Assembly: GCA_046297395.1 (NCBI GenBank)
Contig: JBKCNM010000003.1
Location: 1-57,434 of the forward strand
Source: JBEICQ01 sp046297395
GTDB taxonomy: Bacteria; Bacteroidota; Bacteroidia; UBA4408
Direction: 5' to 3'
Length of the DNA stretch: 57,434 nt
The notes beneath the pieces are model-generated. The model did no database searches. It was not told the origin of the DNA and saw only the letters and a program-made list of their open reading frames with translations. Positions 43,013 through 52,937 of the stretch are shown here, in pieces (within the stretch, counting starts at the first letter, position 1; each line of letters begins with the position of its first letter). Both the position numbers and the translations under genes were made by a program.

Positions 43013-45253
43013 ATGAATGAAAATCTCTTGTTATTGGTACCGGTGTTTGGCATCATTGCCCTTGTTTACACCTACTTAAAGTCTCAATGGGTGAGCAAGC
43101 AGGATGCAGGAAACCAAAAAATGATGGAAATATCCAATGCCATCGCCGAAGGTGCAATGGCTTTCCTAAAGGCAGAGTGGAAAATCCTCGGTTATTTTGT
43201 GGTCATTGTTGCCATCCTTTTAGGCATTATGGCGCAATCCAATGCCAATTCCCACTGGTTAATTGCCGTGGCATTTGTGATTGGTGCTGTGTTTAGTGCG
43301 TTTGCCGGATTTATAGGGATGCGTATTGCCACCAAAGCCAATGTGCGCACTGCTCAGGCAGCCCGAACCAGTTTAAGTAAAGCATTGGCCGTGTCGTTTA
43401 CCGGAGGCTCTGTGATGGGCTTGGGCGTATCCGGATTGGCAGTGTTAGGTTTGGGTGGTTTGTTTATTGTGCTCCGCCAGTTTTTTGCTGCAGGTGCTGC
43501 AGTGAACTCTCATGAAATGCTTACCACCATTGAAGTACTCACCGGATTTTCTTTGGGTGCTGAGTCCATCGCGCTTTTTGCCCGTGTAGGTGGGGGCATC
43601 TATACAAAAGCTGCAGATGTTGGCGCTGATCTTGTAGGTAAAGTAGAAGCAGGGATTCCTGAAGACGATCCGCGCAATCCTGCTACCATCGCAGACAATG
43701 TGGGCGACAATGTGGGTGATGTGGCTGGCATGGGTGCAGATTTGTTTGGCTCATATGTAGCTACTGTTCTTGCTACCATGGTACTGGGCCAGGAAGTGAC
43801 CGGACCGAATGGTTCCCTTTTGCCTGACCAGTTTGGAGGTTTCAGCCCCATCCTTCTTCCTATGCTGATTGCAGGTATTGGAATCATTTTTTCTATTGTA
43901 GGTACCTGGTTTGTTAAAATATCCGACAATGCAGAAATCAAAACTGATGTTGTGCAAAAAGCCCTCAACATGGGTAACTGGGGTTCCATCATCCTTACGG
44001 CAATTGCCAGTCTTGCACTTGTTCAATGGTTGCTGCCTGAAACTTTATACCTGCGCGGTCTTGAATTCAGCAAAACAGGCGTAATGGGTGCCATAGTAGT
44101 TGGTCTCCTCGTGGGCAGTCTTATGAGCATCATTACAGAATACTACACTGCCATGGGCAAACGCCCCGTAAACTCTATTATCCGTCAGAGTGCAACGGGT
44201 CACGCCACCAATGTCATCGGTGGTTTGGCCATAGGCATGGAATCCACATTTCTACCCATTCTTGTGCTGGCAGGTGGTATTTGGGGTTCCTTTATGTGTG
44301 CCGGTCTCTATGGTGTTGCCATTGCAGCAGCAGGTATGATGGCTACCACAGCCATGCAGCTTGCCATTGATGCTTTTGGTCCGATTGCAGACAATGCCGG
44401 AGGAATTGCAGAAATGAGCGAACTTCCCAAAGAGGTGAGAGAAAAAACAGATGTGTTGGATGCAGTTGGAAACACTACCGCAGCTACCGGAAAAGGATTT
44501 GCCATTGCTTCAGCAGCCCTTACTTCACTGGCGCTTTTTGCAGCCTTTGTGGGTGTGGCCGGTATCTCAGGCATCGACATTTACAAAGCAGAAGTTCTTT
44601 CCTGCTTGTTTATCGGAGGAATGATTCCCTTTATTTTTTCTTCTCTCGCTATTCGCGCTGTAGGTGAAGCTGCCATGGCAATGGTTGAAGAAGTTAGAAG
44701 ACAATTCAGAACAATACCTGGCATCATGGAAGGCACCGGAAAGCCTGAATATGACAAATGTGTAGCCATCTCCACTGAAGCATCACTTAAAAAAATGATG
44801 TTGCCCGGCGCCATCACGATTGTAGCTCCACTCCTCATCGGATTTAGTTTTGGTCCGGAAGCACTGGGCGGATTTCTGGCAGGTGCCACAGTGAGCGGTG
44901 TGCTCATGGGGATGTTTCAAAACAATGCCGGCGGTGCATGGGACAATGCAAAAAAATCATTTGAAAAAGGTGTGGAAATTAACGGACAGATATACTACAA
45001 GGGCTCAGATCCTCACAAATCTGCAGTGACCGGCGATACAGTTGGCGATCCTTTTAAAGATACTTCAGGTCCATCTATGAACATCCTTATCAAGTTGATG
45101 TCTATTGTGTCGCTTGTGATTGCTCCTACCTTGAAAGAAATTCATGTGAAGCAGGCTGAAGTACCTACCTCACATGTGATGCCCGCCAAACCTTCCAAAA
45201 CAATAGAAAAATCAGCTTTGCTTGTAGCATCTGTAAAGGCAGAGAAAAAATAA
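43013..45253 (+). CDS. hppA: Membrane-bound ion-translocating pyrophosphatase, K+-dependent type
   Basis: The enzyme hydrolyses pyrophosphate and pumps H+ or Na+ across the inner membrane. The 746-residue protein has about 16 membrane segments and the substrate-binding signature DVGADLVGKVEAGIPEDD followed by DNVGDNVGDVAGMGADLFGSY. The position that separates the subclasses reads GNTTAATGKG: Ala in place of Lys predicts K+ dependence. Whether it pumps Na+ or H+ cannot be decided from these motifs. It has its own promoter and terminator, and so is a single-gene unit. The enzyme would recover energy from pyrophosphate made in biosynthesis. Confidence 0.95.
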   Translation: MNENLLLLVPVFGIIALVYTYLKSQWVSKQDAGNQKMMEISNAIAEGAMAFLKAEWKILGYFVVIVAILLGIMAQSNANSHWLIAVAFVIGAVFSAFAGFIGMRIATKANVRTAQAARTSLSKALAVSFTGGSVMGLGVSGLAVLGLGGLFIVLRQFFAAGAAVNSHEMLTTIEVLTGFSLGAESIALFARVGGGIYTKAADVGADLVGKVEAGIPEDDPRNPATIADNVGDNVGDVAGMGADLFGSYVATVLATMVLGQEVTGPNGSLLPDQFGGFSPILLPMLIAGIGIIFSIVGTWFVKISDNAEIKTDVVQKALNMGNWGSIILTAIASLALVQWLLPETLYLRGLEFSKTGVMGAIVVGLLVGSLMSIITEYYTAMGKRPVNSIIRQSATGHATNVIGGLAIGMESTFLPILVLAGGIWGSFMCAGLYGVAIAAAGMMATTAMQLAIDAFGPIADNAGGIAEMSELPKEVREKTDVLDAVGNTTAATGKGFAIASAALTSLALFAAFVGVAGISGIDIYKAEVLSCLFIGGMIPFIFSSLAIRAVGEAAMAMVEEVRRQFRTIPGIMEGTGKPEYDKCVAISTEASLKKMMLPGAITIVAPLLIGFSFGPEALGGFLAGATVSGVLMGMFQNNAGGAWDNAKKSFEKGVEINGQIYYKGSDPHKSAVTGDTVGDPFKDTSGPSMNILIKLMSIVSLVIAPTLKEIHVKQAEVPTSHVMPAKPSKTIEKSALLVASVKAEKK

Positions 45254-45273
45254 TTGTGTGTTATGTTTGTGTG

Positions 45274-45307
45274 AACGGGTTGTTTCGAACAGAAGCAGCC
45301 CGTTTTT
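45274..45307 (+). terminator. Terminator after hppA
   Basis: AACGGGTTGTTTC and GAAGCAGCCCGTT form a 13-bp stem with two G-U pairs around GAACA, followed by T residues. It lies 20 bases after the hppA stop. Confidence 0.85.
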
Positions 45308-45369
45308 GTTTACATTAGTTAAACAGCAGTAAGCCATTCAGAAAACCCCTGTATTTTCCTTACATTCGT

Positions 45370-48087
45370 ATGGTGCTTTCCAAACTAAAAACGATATTTC
45401 TTTTGCTTCTGGGTTTTTTGCTGTGCAACAGCAAAATGATGTTTGCAACTCACAACAGAGCAGGTGAAATAACCTTTTGTCAAAAGGATGGCAATTTACT
45501 CACCTATGAATTTAAAGTAGTAACCTACACAGCAGTGGGTCCGGGAGTAAATGCCGATCGTTTTGAATTGTTTCTGTATTTCGGAAATACCGGTAGCGGA
45601 TGCAACATCTTCGACAGCATCATTTGTCCGCGAATCAACGGACCTGTAGGTGGGCCTTCCAATTATTTTCCGAACGACCAGGTGCATCAGGGTGAGGTTA
45701 TTCAACCCGGGATTAAAAAAAATATCTATACGGGAACCTATACTTTCAATGGTCCCGGAAGATATTGCATTGGCATGAGCGACCCCAACAGAAACGAAAA
45801 TATTGTAAATATTTTCAATTCAGTAAACAAAGCCTTTTACATCCAATCAGAATTGGTGATCTCTCCTTTTTTGGGAAACAACTGCTCACCTGAACTGCTG
45901 AATCCGCCTGTTGATAATGCCTGTTATTGCAAGCCTTATCTGCATAATCCGGGTGCTTACGATCCAGATGGCGACAGCCTTTCCTATGCATTGGTCAATT
46001 GCCAGGGAGATTTTGGTACACCGCTCGATTGCTATTTCATTCCTTCCGGAATCAGCATCAATGCGGCTACCGGAGATTTGTACTGGGTTTGTCCCGGGGC
46101 CAATACCCCAAACTGTAACGGAAACCAAACAGGTGGTGCAGGTGATTACAATGTTGCCATCCAAATTAATGAATGGCGGAACGGACTGAAAATAGGAAGT
46201 GTGATTCGCGACATGCAGATTAAAGTTGTGGCCGGTTGTTTAAATAATCCTCCAACTATAGAACCCATAGATACCTGTGTGGTAGCAGGACAAAATGTAA
46301 ACCTGAACATCAATGCAACAGATGCTGATCCGGGACAATATATAGAGATGTCGGCTACTGGTGAGCCCTTCATGCTTGATGTCAATCCTGCTTCTTTTGA
46401 CCAAACGGTTAATCAGATAGGTAACGCTACACTTAATATTCAATGGCAAACGGATTGCAGCCGCATACGGAAGAATCCCTATCTGATGAGCATCAAAGCA
46501 GAAGATTCATACTTGATAAACCCATTGGTGGATTTTAAAACCCTTGAGATTCGCGTGGTGGCACCACCTCCTTTTCTCAACTCAGTGCAGGCTCAGGGAA
46601 CAAGCATTCTTCTTTCCTGGCAGGCTTCTTCCTGCCCCGCTGTTGTGCACTATGCTATTTACCGAAAAAAAGGCCCATCCTCCTTTCTTCCCGGACCATG
46701 CATTACAGGTATTCCATCGGGTTTTGGATTTGAAAAAGTAGGCGAGGTAAGTTTGTCAGGCAACCTCACTTTTGTTGACAACAACAATGGCAGGGGTCTC
46801 TCTCATGGATTTGAATACTGTTACCGCATTGTGGGTGTTTACGCCGACGGCTCTGAAAGTATTGCCAGCAATGAAAGATGTGCAAGACTCAAAAGAGATG
46901 TGCCCGTCATCACCAAAGTTTCAGTAGGCATTACTTCAGCGACAGCAGGCATAGATACACTGCAATGGAAGAAACCACTCGAATATGATTCAACCCAATG
47001 GCCTCCCCCTTATTCATACAGGATTGAAAGAAGCACCACAGGTTTCTCCGGTTTTTCCGTAATCACCCAACTGAATGATATCAACCAGTTGCAGTTCATC
47101 GACAACAACCTGAACACAAGCAACAACCAGTACACCTATCGTATCGGCTTTTACTCCGATACCAATCTCGTTGGGTACTCCAATCCCGCTCAATCTCCAT
47201 TTCTGCGTGTCATACCCTCAGAAAATAAACTGCTTTTGCGATGGAAATGCGATGTTCCTTGGAACAAGGATTCAACACATGTGTATAAAGAAGAACCTCC
47301 TTCTTCCGGGAATTTTATTTTTCTCGGAAAAAGCCTGAGCGACTCTTTTGCAATCAGTGGATTGGCAAACGGAAGGCAATATTGTTTTCGTGTGGTCACC
47401 TTTGGCGCTTACACCGATACCGGATTTGAAAAGCCCCTGATCAACTTCTCGCAGATAGCCTGCGGAATTCCTGAAGACCGCACGCCTCCCTGTCCTCCTG
47501 TTTTTTCACTCACACCGGATTGCGACAAAACCACCAATACCATTCGCCTGCTGCAAACAAATCGCGCTTGTTTTCTGGAGACTGTAAGTTTGGAAATGTA
47601 TTATACGCCGGTTATTGGCCAAGCGCTGACTTTAATTCGCACTTACACCAATAATGACACACTAATTGTGCATGTGCCCGACTCATCCTCTATTGCAGGT
47701 TGTTATGCCTTTGCCGGAATAGACTCTGCGGGTAACAAAAGCACGATGAGTGATACGCTTTGCGTAGACAATTGTCCATACTATGAATTGCCCAATGTGT
47801 TTACGCCTAATCTTGATGGCGTAAATGAATTTTTCTACCCTTTGGCATTCAAGTATGTGAAGGAAATTAACATGGTTATTTTTGATCGTTGGGGAACAGA
47901 GGTTTTCAAGACCACCAAGCCCGGTATTCAGTGGGATGGAACCAATCAAAAAACAGGACGAATATGCGATCAGGGTGTTTATTTTTATGTCTGCGATGTA
48001 GGTGAAATCAGGCTCACGGGAATCGTCAACAGAAGCATTTCAGGATTTGTACAAATTCTAGGTTCAGGATATGGTCCGGGTCGGTAA
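45370..48087 (+). CDS. Secreted protein with fibronectin III domains and T9SS type B (CHU_C) tail
   Basis: A 905-residue secreted protein with an N-terminal signal segment (KLKTIFLLLLGFLLCNSKMMFA). The first 380 residues contain a region with Asp/Asn-rich loops (GAYDPDGDSLSYAL) resembling Ig/cadherin-like folds found in Bacteroidota surface proteins. Three or so fibronectin III-like domains follow (PPFLNSVQAQGTSILLSWQ and similar). The C-terminus has the type B gliding-motility-associated domain: NVFTPNLDGVNEFFYPL, FDRWGTEVF, WDGTNQKTG, VYFYV. Such proteins are exported by T9SS. The gene overlaps the next by 17 bases. TACATTCG, one base from a consensus -7 element, directly precedes the ATG. 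Confidence 0.87.
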   Translation: MVLSKLKTIFLLLLGFLLCNSKMMFATHNRAGEITFCQKDGNLLTYEFKVVTYTAVGPGVNADRFELFLYFGNTGSGCNIFDSIICPRINGPVGGPSNYFPNDQVHQGEVIQPGIKKNIYTGTYTFNGPGRYCIGMSDPNRNENIVNIFNSVNKAFYIQSELVISPFLGNNCSPELLNPPVDNACYCKPYLHNPGAYDPDGDSLSYALVNCQGDFGTPLDCYFIPSGISINAATGDLYWVCPGANTPNCNGNQTGGAGDYNVAIQINEWRNGLKIGSVIRDMQIKVVAGCLNNPPTIEPIDTCVVAGQNVNLNINATDADPGQYIEMSATGEPFMLDVNPASFDQTVNQIGNATLNIQWQTDCSRIRKNPYLMSIKAEDSYLINPLVDFKTLEIRVVAPPPFLNSVQAQGTSILLSWQASSCPAVVHYAIYRKKGPSSFLPGPCITGIPSGFGFEKVGEVSLSGNLTFVDNNNGRGLSHGFEYCYRIVGVYADGSESIASNERCARLKRDVPVITKVSVGITSATAGIDTLQWKKPLEYDSTQWPPPYSYRIERSTTGFSGFSVITQLNDINQLQFIDNNLNTSNNQYTYRIGFYSDTNLVGYSNPAQSPFLRVIPSENKLLLRWKCDVPWNKDSTHVYKEEPPSSGNFIFLGKSLSDSFAISGLANGRQYCFRVVTFGAYTDTGFEKPLINFSQIACGIPEDRTPPCPPVFSLTPDCDKTTNTIRLLQTNRACFLETVSLEMYYTPVIGQALTLIRTYTNNDTLIVHVPDSSSIAGCYAFAGIDSAGNKSTMSDTLCVDNCPYYELPNVFTPNLDGVNEFFYPLAFKYVKEINMVIFDRWGTEVFKTTKPGIQWDGTNQKTGRICDQGVYFYVCDVGEIRLTGIVNRSISGFVQILGSGYGPGR

Positions 48088-48832
48088 ACTTTTCTCATTC
48101 CTCTGCTTTGTTTTTCTTCTCCATGCATGTAAGAAAGACACTGCATCTTTAAGGGGAGCCACCTTGGTTGTAGATAAACCTTTTCCAAAAACAGGCGACA
48201 AACTTATTTTCACGCTGCAGGCAGATGTTGTATACAAGGGAAAACAAATTCAACCTGATGAAATCATATGGAATGTGAGAGATGTACGAGACAATCCCTT
48301 TCAGCCTGAATCAGAAAATGGCATGAGTATGACTCTAAACCCACCTGAGAATGGAACATACGCTGTAGAGGTTCTGGCAAAATACCCCAATGAATTAGCT
48401 GTCAGGAGAAACATTGAAGCTGAGGTTACCCAAAGTCTTGAATATGTTCGTGCAAACCTACCGGCCTCCTACGCCGGCAGCTTCAGGGCATGGAACGGCA
48501 AATCATGGTTGTCTGATTTTACAATTTATTCCGATCAAACATTTTCTTCTTTCTACCTCTACAATACGCCTATTCCGCCAAGTGGAAACGGACGAACTTT
48601 TTATTTTGCAAATGATTTTAATATCTCCTCCAGAAATTTAATCATCAATCAGGTGCTTGACGACGGGTCCGGTCAGGGCTACATCAATCTTCAGGATACC
48701 CTTGGCTTTCAGATTAAACAATACCCAATCAAAGGACTTCAGTTCTCTGCAAAGGGAAGACAACTTTTTTTCACCGTTTTTAATATCAACAACAGCGCAG
48801 AATACATTCAATGTACCCTGACAAAAAAGTAG
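48071..48832 (+). CDS. Lipoprotein of unknown function
   Basis: A 253-residue predicted lipoprotein: the signal peptide MVRVGKLFSFLCFVFLLHAC ends in a lipobox, followed by KKDTAS. The next 90 residues look like one Ig/PKD-like beta domain (LIFTLQADVVYKGKQIQPDEIIWNV); the rest is beta-rich and unassigned. It starts 17 bases inside the type B T9SS gene, so the two are probably translationally coupled and may work together at the outer membrane. The next gene, riboflavin synthase, starts four bases past its TAG stop. Confidence 0.75.
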   Translation: MVRVGKLFSFLCFVFLLHACKKDTASLRGATLVVDKPFPKTGDKLIFTLQADVVYKGKQIQPDEIIWNVRDVRDNPFQPESENGMSMTLNPPENGTYAVEVLAKYPNELAVRRNIEAEVTQSLEYVRANLPASYAGSFRAWNGKSWLSDFTIYSDQTFSSFYLYNTPIPPSGNGRTFYFANDFNISSRNLIINQVLDDGSGQGYINLQDTLGFQIKQYPIKGLQFSAKGRQLFFTVFNINNSAEYIQCTLTKK

Positions 48833-48836
48833 ACCT

Positions 48837-49463
48837 ATGTTCACCGGAATCATTGAAACAGTTGGTGCCATAAAAAGCATTATACAGGAGGGGAGTAATT
48901 TTCATTTTGAAATTGCATCTTCCATCAGCCATGAACTGAAAGTAGATCAAAGTGTGGCGCATAATGGTGTTTGCCTCACCGTTACTGCTGTATCCGATGA
49001 TACCCACAAGGTAACCGCCATCCATGAAACAGTAAGCAAAACTGCCATCACAGATTGGAAAGTAGGTACGCATATCAACCTGGAAAGATGTCTCGCAATG
49101 CATGCCAGGCTCGATGGACACATAGTGCAAGGACATGTAGATACCACCGGCCAAATCACCAATATTACTGCAATGGATGGGAGTTATCTGCTCACCATCG
49201 ATTACCGTGATGCATCCTATCAGCCATTGCTGGTTCCACAGGGTTCGGTTTGCATCAACGGCATCAGTTTAACCGTAGCCCGATTGGAAGGAACATCCCT
49301 GGGTGTAGCCATCATCCCATATACATGGGAACATACTGATCTGAAATTTATCAAAGCACATTCATCCGTAAATATTGAATTCGATATTTTAGGTAAATAC
49401 ATCCTTCGGAATCTTCAATTAGAGAATCATCGCAAGAGAACTAGCGAAAATTTCTCGTCCTGA
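48837..49463 (+). CDS. ribE: Riboflavin synthase, alpha subunit
   Basis: The enzyme dismutates two molecules of 6,7-dimethyl-8-ribityllumazine to riboflavin. The 208-residue protein begins with the conserved MFTGIIE and contains two lumazine-binding repeats: the first with VAHNGVCLTV, the second starting near ARLDGHIVQGHVDTTG with VCINGISLTVARL. The length is normal. It is the third gene in a tight run with the type B T9SS protein and the lipoprotein, and it meets nnr head-on with three bases between stops. Confidence 0.96.
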   Translation: MFTGIIETVGAIKSIIQEGSNFHFEIASSISHELKVDQSVAHNGVCLTVTAVSDDTHKVTAIHETVSKTAITDWKVGTHINLERCLAMHARLDGHIVQGHVDTTGQITNITAMDGSYLLTIDYRDASYQPLLVPQGSVCINGISLTVARLEGTSLGVAIIPYTWEHTDLKFIKAHSSVNIEFDILGKYILRNLQLENHRKRTSENFSS

Positions 49464-49466
49464 CAA

Positions 49467-50924
49467 TCAGTAATAAATTGCGTACTGGTTTTTATCTTCC
49501 AAATCTTTCAGCGTTACACCTGCGCCATGCAGGTAGACCCCGAGGATGCTTGCTTTGCCGGGTGAGTAGCCTCTTGCAAGCATGCCTGCAATATAACCGG
49601 TAAGCATATCTCCGCTGCCACCTTGAGCCAGCCCCGGATTGCCTGACATGTTGTAAACAATGCTGCCGTCGGGGAAACTGATACAAGTGAATGCTCCTTT
49701 CAGTATGATAATTACATTGTAACGCATACTCCACTGAGAAGCCTCCCGCACTTTTTCTTTCCGGTTTCCTTTGCAACCTGTGAGTCTCTCAAACTCTTTC
49801 TCATGAGGTGTAAGAATGGTATCGGTAGGTAAAAACTCCAGCCATGTTTTGTTTTCTGCCAGAATATTGATGGCATCTGCATCCAATACCATTGGACCTT
49901 TGTACCAATGCAACAGATTATGAAGCAGACTTTTCGACAGGTCGCCCCTGCCGAGCCCCATGCCAATTCCCACGCTGTTAAAGGCCGTAAACAAGCTTGA
50001 TAAGGCACCTTGCTCATCTGCCGCCGAAGTGAGCACTTTGGGAAGATTGTTTCGCACCACACCCAGACCTTCTTTGTCACTGATCACTGTTACCAGCCCG
50101 GGTCCTTGTTCCAATGCTGCCTGCGCTGCGATACAAACAGCGCCCGTGGTCCCGTAAATTCCTCCGGCCAAACAGGCGTGCCCCCTGTTGTGTTTGGTTT
50201 CATAACGATTGGACTTTTGCACAAGGGCCATTACTTCGCTTTCTGTGCTCGCATATTGCTTGTCGTCGCAAGCATCAATACATTCTTTTTCAATACCAAT
50301 ATCAATGATCTCTACACGACCATAAGCCAAACCTGTTTCTCGGAAAAACAAAGTCTCCTTGGGCATTTGCAGACAAAATGTAAGTTGCGCCATGATTGAT
50401 GCAAACAATCCGGGATCTTCCGGAAAATCGGCAGGAGTGCCGGAAGGAACATCAATGGAAAAGATGGGTAAGCCGGAAGCATTGATTTTCTGAACCAAGG
50501 ATTTTACAGAACCCTGCAAGGGCCTATTCAATCCACTTCCGAAAAGGGCATCTACAATCACACCCTGAGCAGGAAACTGAAGATTTTTTTGTGTATCCAA
50601 ATTCGATACATGTTGCGGCCAGCGAGCTTTAAACATTTTTTTTGCCAGCTCAAATTCAACCGAACTGCTTCCTGAATCTTCAAGGATAAAAACAAACACT
50701 TCAAATCCCAGGTTGCGGAGAAAATAGGACAAAACCAATCCATCGCCCCCGTTGTTTCCTCTTCCGCATAGTGTGAAAATCGCTTGTTGCGGTTGCAGGT
50801 AATTGAGCATGACCGGCAGGAGAGAGAGCATCGCCTCCTGCATCATTTCAAAAGAAGTGATGCCCCTTTTTTGGATGCTTTCCCTGTCTACTTTTTTTAT
50901 GTTCTCTGAACGCAATATTTTCAT
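49467..50924 (-). CDS. nnr: Bifunctional NAD(P)H-hydrate epimerase/dehydratase
   Basis: The fused Nnr enzyme repairs hydrated NAD(P)H: the N-terminal YjeF-N domain epimerises R-NAD(P)HX and the C-terminal ribokinase-like domain dehydrates S-NAD(P)HX using ADP or ATP. The 485-residue protein has GRGNNGGDGLVLSYFLRNLG in the epimerase and KGAFTCISFPDG with NPGLAQGGSGDMLTGYIAGML in the dehydratase. The start MKILRSENIKKVD at 50924 is preferred over 50936. It is divergent from tatA and convergent with ribE. Confidence 0.96.
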   Translation of the reverse strand: MKILRSENIKKVDRESIQKRGITSFEMMQEAMLSLLPVMLNYLQPQQAIFTLCGRGNNGGDGLVLSYFLRNLGFEVFVFILEDSGSSSVEFELAKKMFKARWPQHVSNLDTQKNLQFPAQGVIVDALFGSGLNRPLQGSVKSLVQKINASGLPIFSIDVPSGTPADFPEDPGLFASIMAQLTFCLQMPKETLFFRETGLAYGRVEIIDIGIEKECIDACDDKQYASTESEVMALVQKSNRYETKHNRGHACLAGGIYGTTGAVCIAAQAALEQGPGLVTVISDKEGLGVVRNNLPKVLTSAADEQGALSSLFTAFNSVGIGMGLGRGDLSKSLLHNLLHWYKGPMVLDADAINILAENKTWLEFLPTDTILTPHEKEFERLTGCKGNRKEKVREASQWSMRYNVIIILKGAFTCISFPDGSIVYNMSGNPGLAQGGSGDMLTGYIAGMLARGYSPGKASILGVYLHGAGVTLKDLEDKNQYAIYY

Positions 50925-50954
50925 GGGGCTTCCCAAAAGTACACCTTAATGCCA

Positions 50955-50962
50955 TACCTTTG
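50955..50962 (+). promoter_or_regulatory. TAnnTTTG -7 element of tatA
   Basis: TACCTTTG lies six bases before the ATG at 50969, again predicting a leaderless or nearly leaderless message. No TTG lies at the -33 distance. Confidence 0.5.
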
Positions 50963-50968
50963 CGATTG

Positions 50969-51265
50969 ATGTTACCCATAACCAACAACATTATTTTATT
51001 CCTCAATCTTGGCGGTAGTGAGGTCATGCTCATCTTGTTTGTGGTGCTCTTGTTTTTTGGTTCCAAAAGTATTCCAGAACTGGCGCGTGGTTTAGGCAAA
51101 GGATTGCGTGAGATAAGAGAAGCATCTGAATCTATTCGCAGCGAAATTGAACATGCGGCGAATGCTCCAGAAAAGCCTGAAACCCCCAAAGAAGAAGAAA
51201 TACAACAAGAGCCAAGCATGGAGCAGCAAGAAGACAAAAAACTTCCGCTCGACCAGCAGTTCTGA
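50969..51265 (+). CDS. tatA: Sec-independent translocase protein TatA/TatE family
   Basis: A 98-residue TatA-type protein. One membrane segment (GGSEVMLILFVVLLFFGSKSIPELARGLGKGLREIREA) with the FG hinge and amphipathic helix of the family is followed by a charged Glu/Pro/Gln-rich tail. TatA oligomers form the pathway for folded proteins across the inner membrane. tatC and tatB are not adjacent. The ATG at 50969 is used because the TTG at 50960 lies in the promoter box. Confidence 0.92.
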   Translation: MLPITNNIILFLNLGGSEVMLILFVVLLFFGSKSIPELARGLGKGLREIREASESIRSEIEHAANAPEKPETPKEEEIQQEPSMEQQEDKKLPLDQQF

Positions 51266-51511
51266 TAGATCTTGAGAAGCATGCCGCATGGCATGGGAAT
51301 GATTTCCTTTTTCATGCCTTCCCATTTTGTCCAAATTATTTTCCTTTAATCATCATTCCCATTTTTCTGATGATGGTTTTCTTCTCGCCATGCATCTTTT
51401 TTTTAATAAAAAATCCGCAGGCATGAGTGTCATATTTACATTCAGCTTGAGTGGAACATGCAGTATTCATTTTTCACAATTTTTATACATTTACCGAAGA
51501 TTTAAAAGGTT
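51266..51511. other. Intergenic gap between tatA and gdhA
   Basis: A 246-base gap. It holds a CATGCC/GGCATG hairpin (51280-51295) without a T tract and a possible -7 box near 51484 (TACATTTA), 26 bases before gdhA. No gene or clear terminator is supported. Confidence 0.5.
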
Positions 51512-52888
51512 ATGGCAAAATCAAAAACAAGCGCACCGGCCTCTACACACGAAAAGCAGGTGCATGCATTCATGCAACAGGTAATTGCCCGCAATCCGGG
51601 TGAAAAAGAATTTCACCAGGCAGTTCACGAAGTGGCTGAGGCGGTTATTCCTTTTTTGGAGGAACATCCCAAGTATAAAAAAGCACGCATACTTGAACGC
51701 ATTGTTGAACCTGAGCGCGTAATCATGTTTCGTGTTCCCTGGATTGACGACAAAGGTGAATTTCAGGTAAACCGCGGATTCCGCATTCAGATGAACAGTG
51801 CCATAGGTCCGTACAAAGGCGGCTTGCGTTTTCATCCCTCGGTGTATTTAGGTATACTTAAATTTCTTGCGTTTGAGCAGGTGTTTAAAAACAGTCTCAC
51901 CACGCTCCCTATGGGTGGTGGAAAAGGGGGTTCTGATTTTGATCCCAAAGGGAAATCAGACAATGAAGTGATGCGCTTCTGCCAGAGCTTTGCCACTGAG
52001 TTGAGCAAGCACATTGGCGCCGATACGGATGTACCCGCAGGAGATATTGGTGTAGGCGGAAGAGAAGTAGCCTACATGTTTGGTCAGTACAAACGCCTAC
52101 GCAACGAATTCACCGGAGTGCTCACCGGAAAAGGAATTACTTTCGGTGGAAGTTTGATTCGTCCTGAAGCCACAGGCTATGGTTGCGTGTACTTTACACA
52201 GGAAATGCTTGCTACCAAAAAGAAATCCATGAAAGGTGCTGTAGTAGGTATCTCCGGTTCCGGAAATGTGGCGCAATATGCTGCAGAAAAAGTGATTCAG
52301 CTTGGTGGGAAAGTAGTAACCATGAGCGACAGCGATGGATTTATTCATGATGAAAAAGGAATAGATGCCAAAAAACTTGCTTACATCATGGAATTGAAAA
52401 ATGAAAAACGGGGTCGTTTAAAAGAATATGCAGATGCATTTGGATGCAAATATTATCCCGGCAAAACCCCTTGGCAGCATGTAAAAGTGGATATTGCGCT
52501 TCCATGTGCCACACAGAATGAACTGAACGAAGCCGATGCAAAGGCCCTTGTGAAAAATGGCATCCTCGCTGTGGCTGAAGGTGCAAACATGCCCTGCACA
52601 CCCGAAGCGGTGAACTGCTTTATTGATCATGAAATTTTGTTTGCCCCGGGCAAAGCATCCAATGCCGGAGGTGTTGCAGTTTCAGGTCTCGAAATGAGTC
52701 AGAACTCTTTGCGCTTGAGTTGGACAAGAGAGGAAGTGGATCAGCGCCTGCACAAAATCATGCAGGACATCCACAGCACCTGCCTGAAATATGGCAAACA
52801 AGGCAAATCAGTAAACTATGTGAAAGGTGCCAATATCGGTGGATTTGTGAAAGTGGCAGAAGCCATGCTTGCACAGGGTCATGTGTAA
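51512..52888 (+). CDS. gdhA: NADP-specific glutamate dehydrogenase
   Basis: GdhA reversibly aminates 2-oxoglutarate to glutamate; the hexameric NADP form mainly assimilates ammonia. The 458-residue protein has GPYKGGLRFHPSVYLG, the catalytic-lysine segment LPMGGGKGGSDFDPKGKSD, DVPAGDIGVGGREVAYMFG, the nucleotide-binding VVGISGSGNVAQYAAEK, and NAGGVAVSGLEMSQNS. These are typical of the 450-residue class (subfamily 50I). It stands alone between tatA and a terminator. It could feed nitrogen to cyanophycin synthesis, but this is inference. Confidence 0.97.
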   Translation: MAKSKTSAPASTHEKQVHAFMQQVIARNPGEKEFHQAVHEVAEAVIPFLEEHPKYKKARILERIVEPERVIMFRVPWIDDKGEFQVNRGFRIQMNSAIGPYKGGLRFHPSVYLGILKFLAFEQVFKNSLTTLPMGGGKGGSDFDPKGKSDNEVMRFCQSFATELSKHIGADTDVPAGDIGVGGREVAYMFGQYKRLRNEFTGVLTGKGITFGGSLIRPEATGYGCVYFTQEMLATKKKSMKGAVVGISGSGNVAQYAAEKVIQLGGKVVTMSDSDGFIHDEKGIDAKKLAYIMELKNEKRGRLKEYADAFGCKYYPGKTPWQHVKVDIALPCATQNELNEADAKALVKNGILAVAEGANMPCTPEAVNCFIDHEILFAPGKASNAGGVAVSGLEMSQNSLRLSWTREEVDQRLHKIMQDIHSTCLKYGKQGKSVNYVKGANIGGFVKVAEAMLAQGHV

Positions 52889-52907
52889 ATAAGTGACTTT
52901 CATAAAG

Positions 52908-52937
52908 AAAAGTCCGGGTGCGCCCGGACTTTTTTTT
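52908..52937 (+). terminator. Rho-independent terminator after gdhA
   Basis: AAAAGTCCGGG and CCCGGACTTTT form an 11-bp stem around a four-base loop, followed by a long T tract. It lies 20 bases past the gdhA stop. Confidence 0.95.

Noticed and set aside
51280..51295. CATGCC-GCAT-GGCATG hairpin after tatA as a terminator
   Set aside because: The stem is only six base pairs and is not followed by a T tract.
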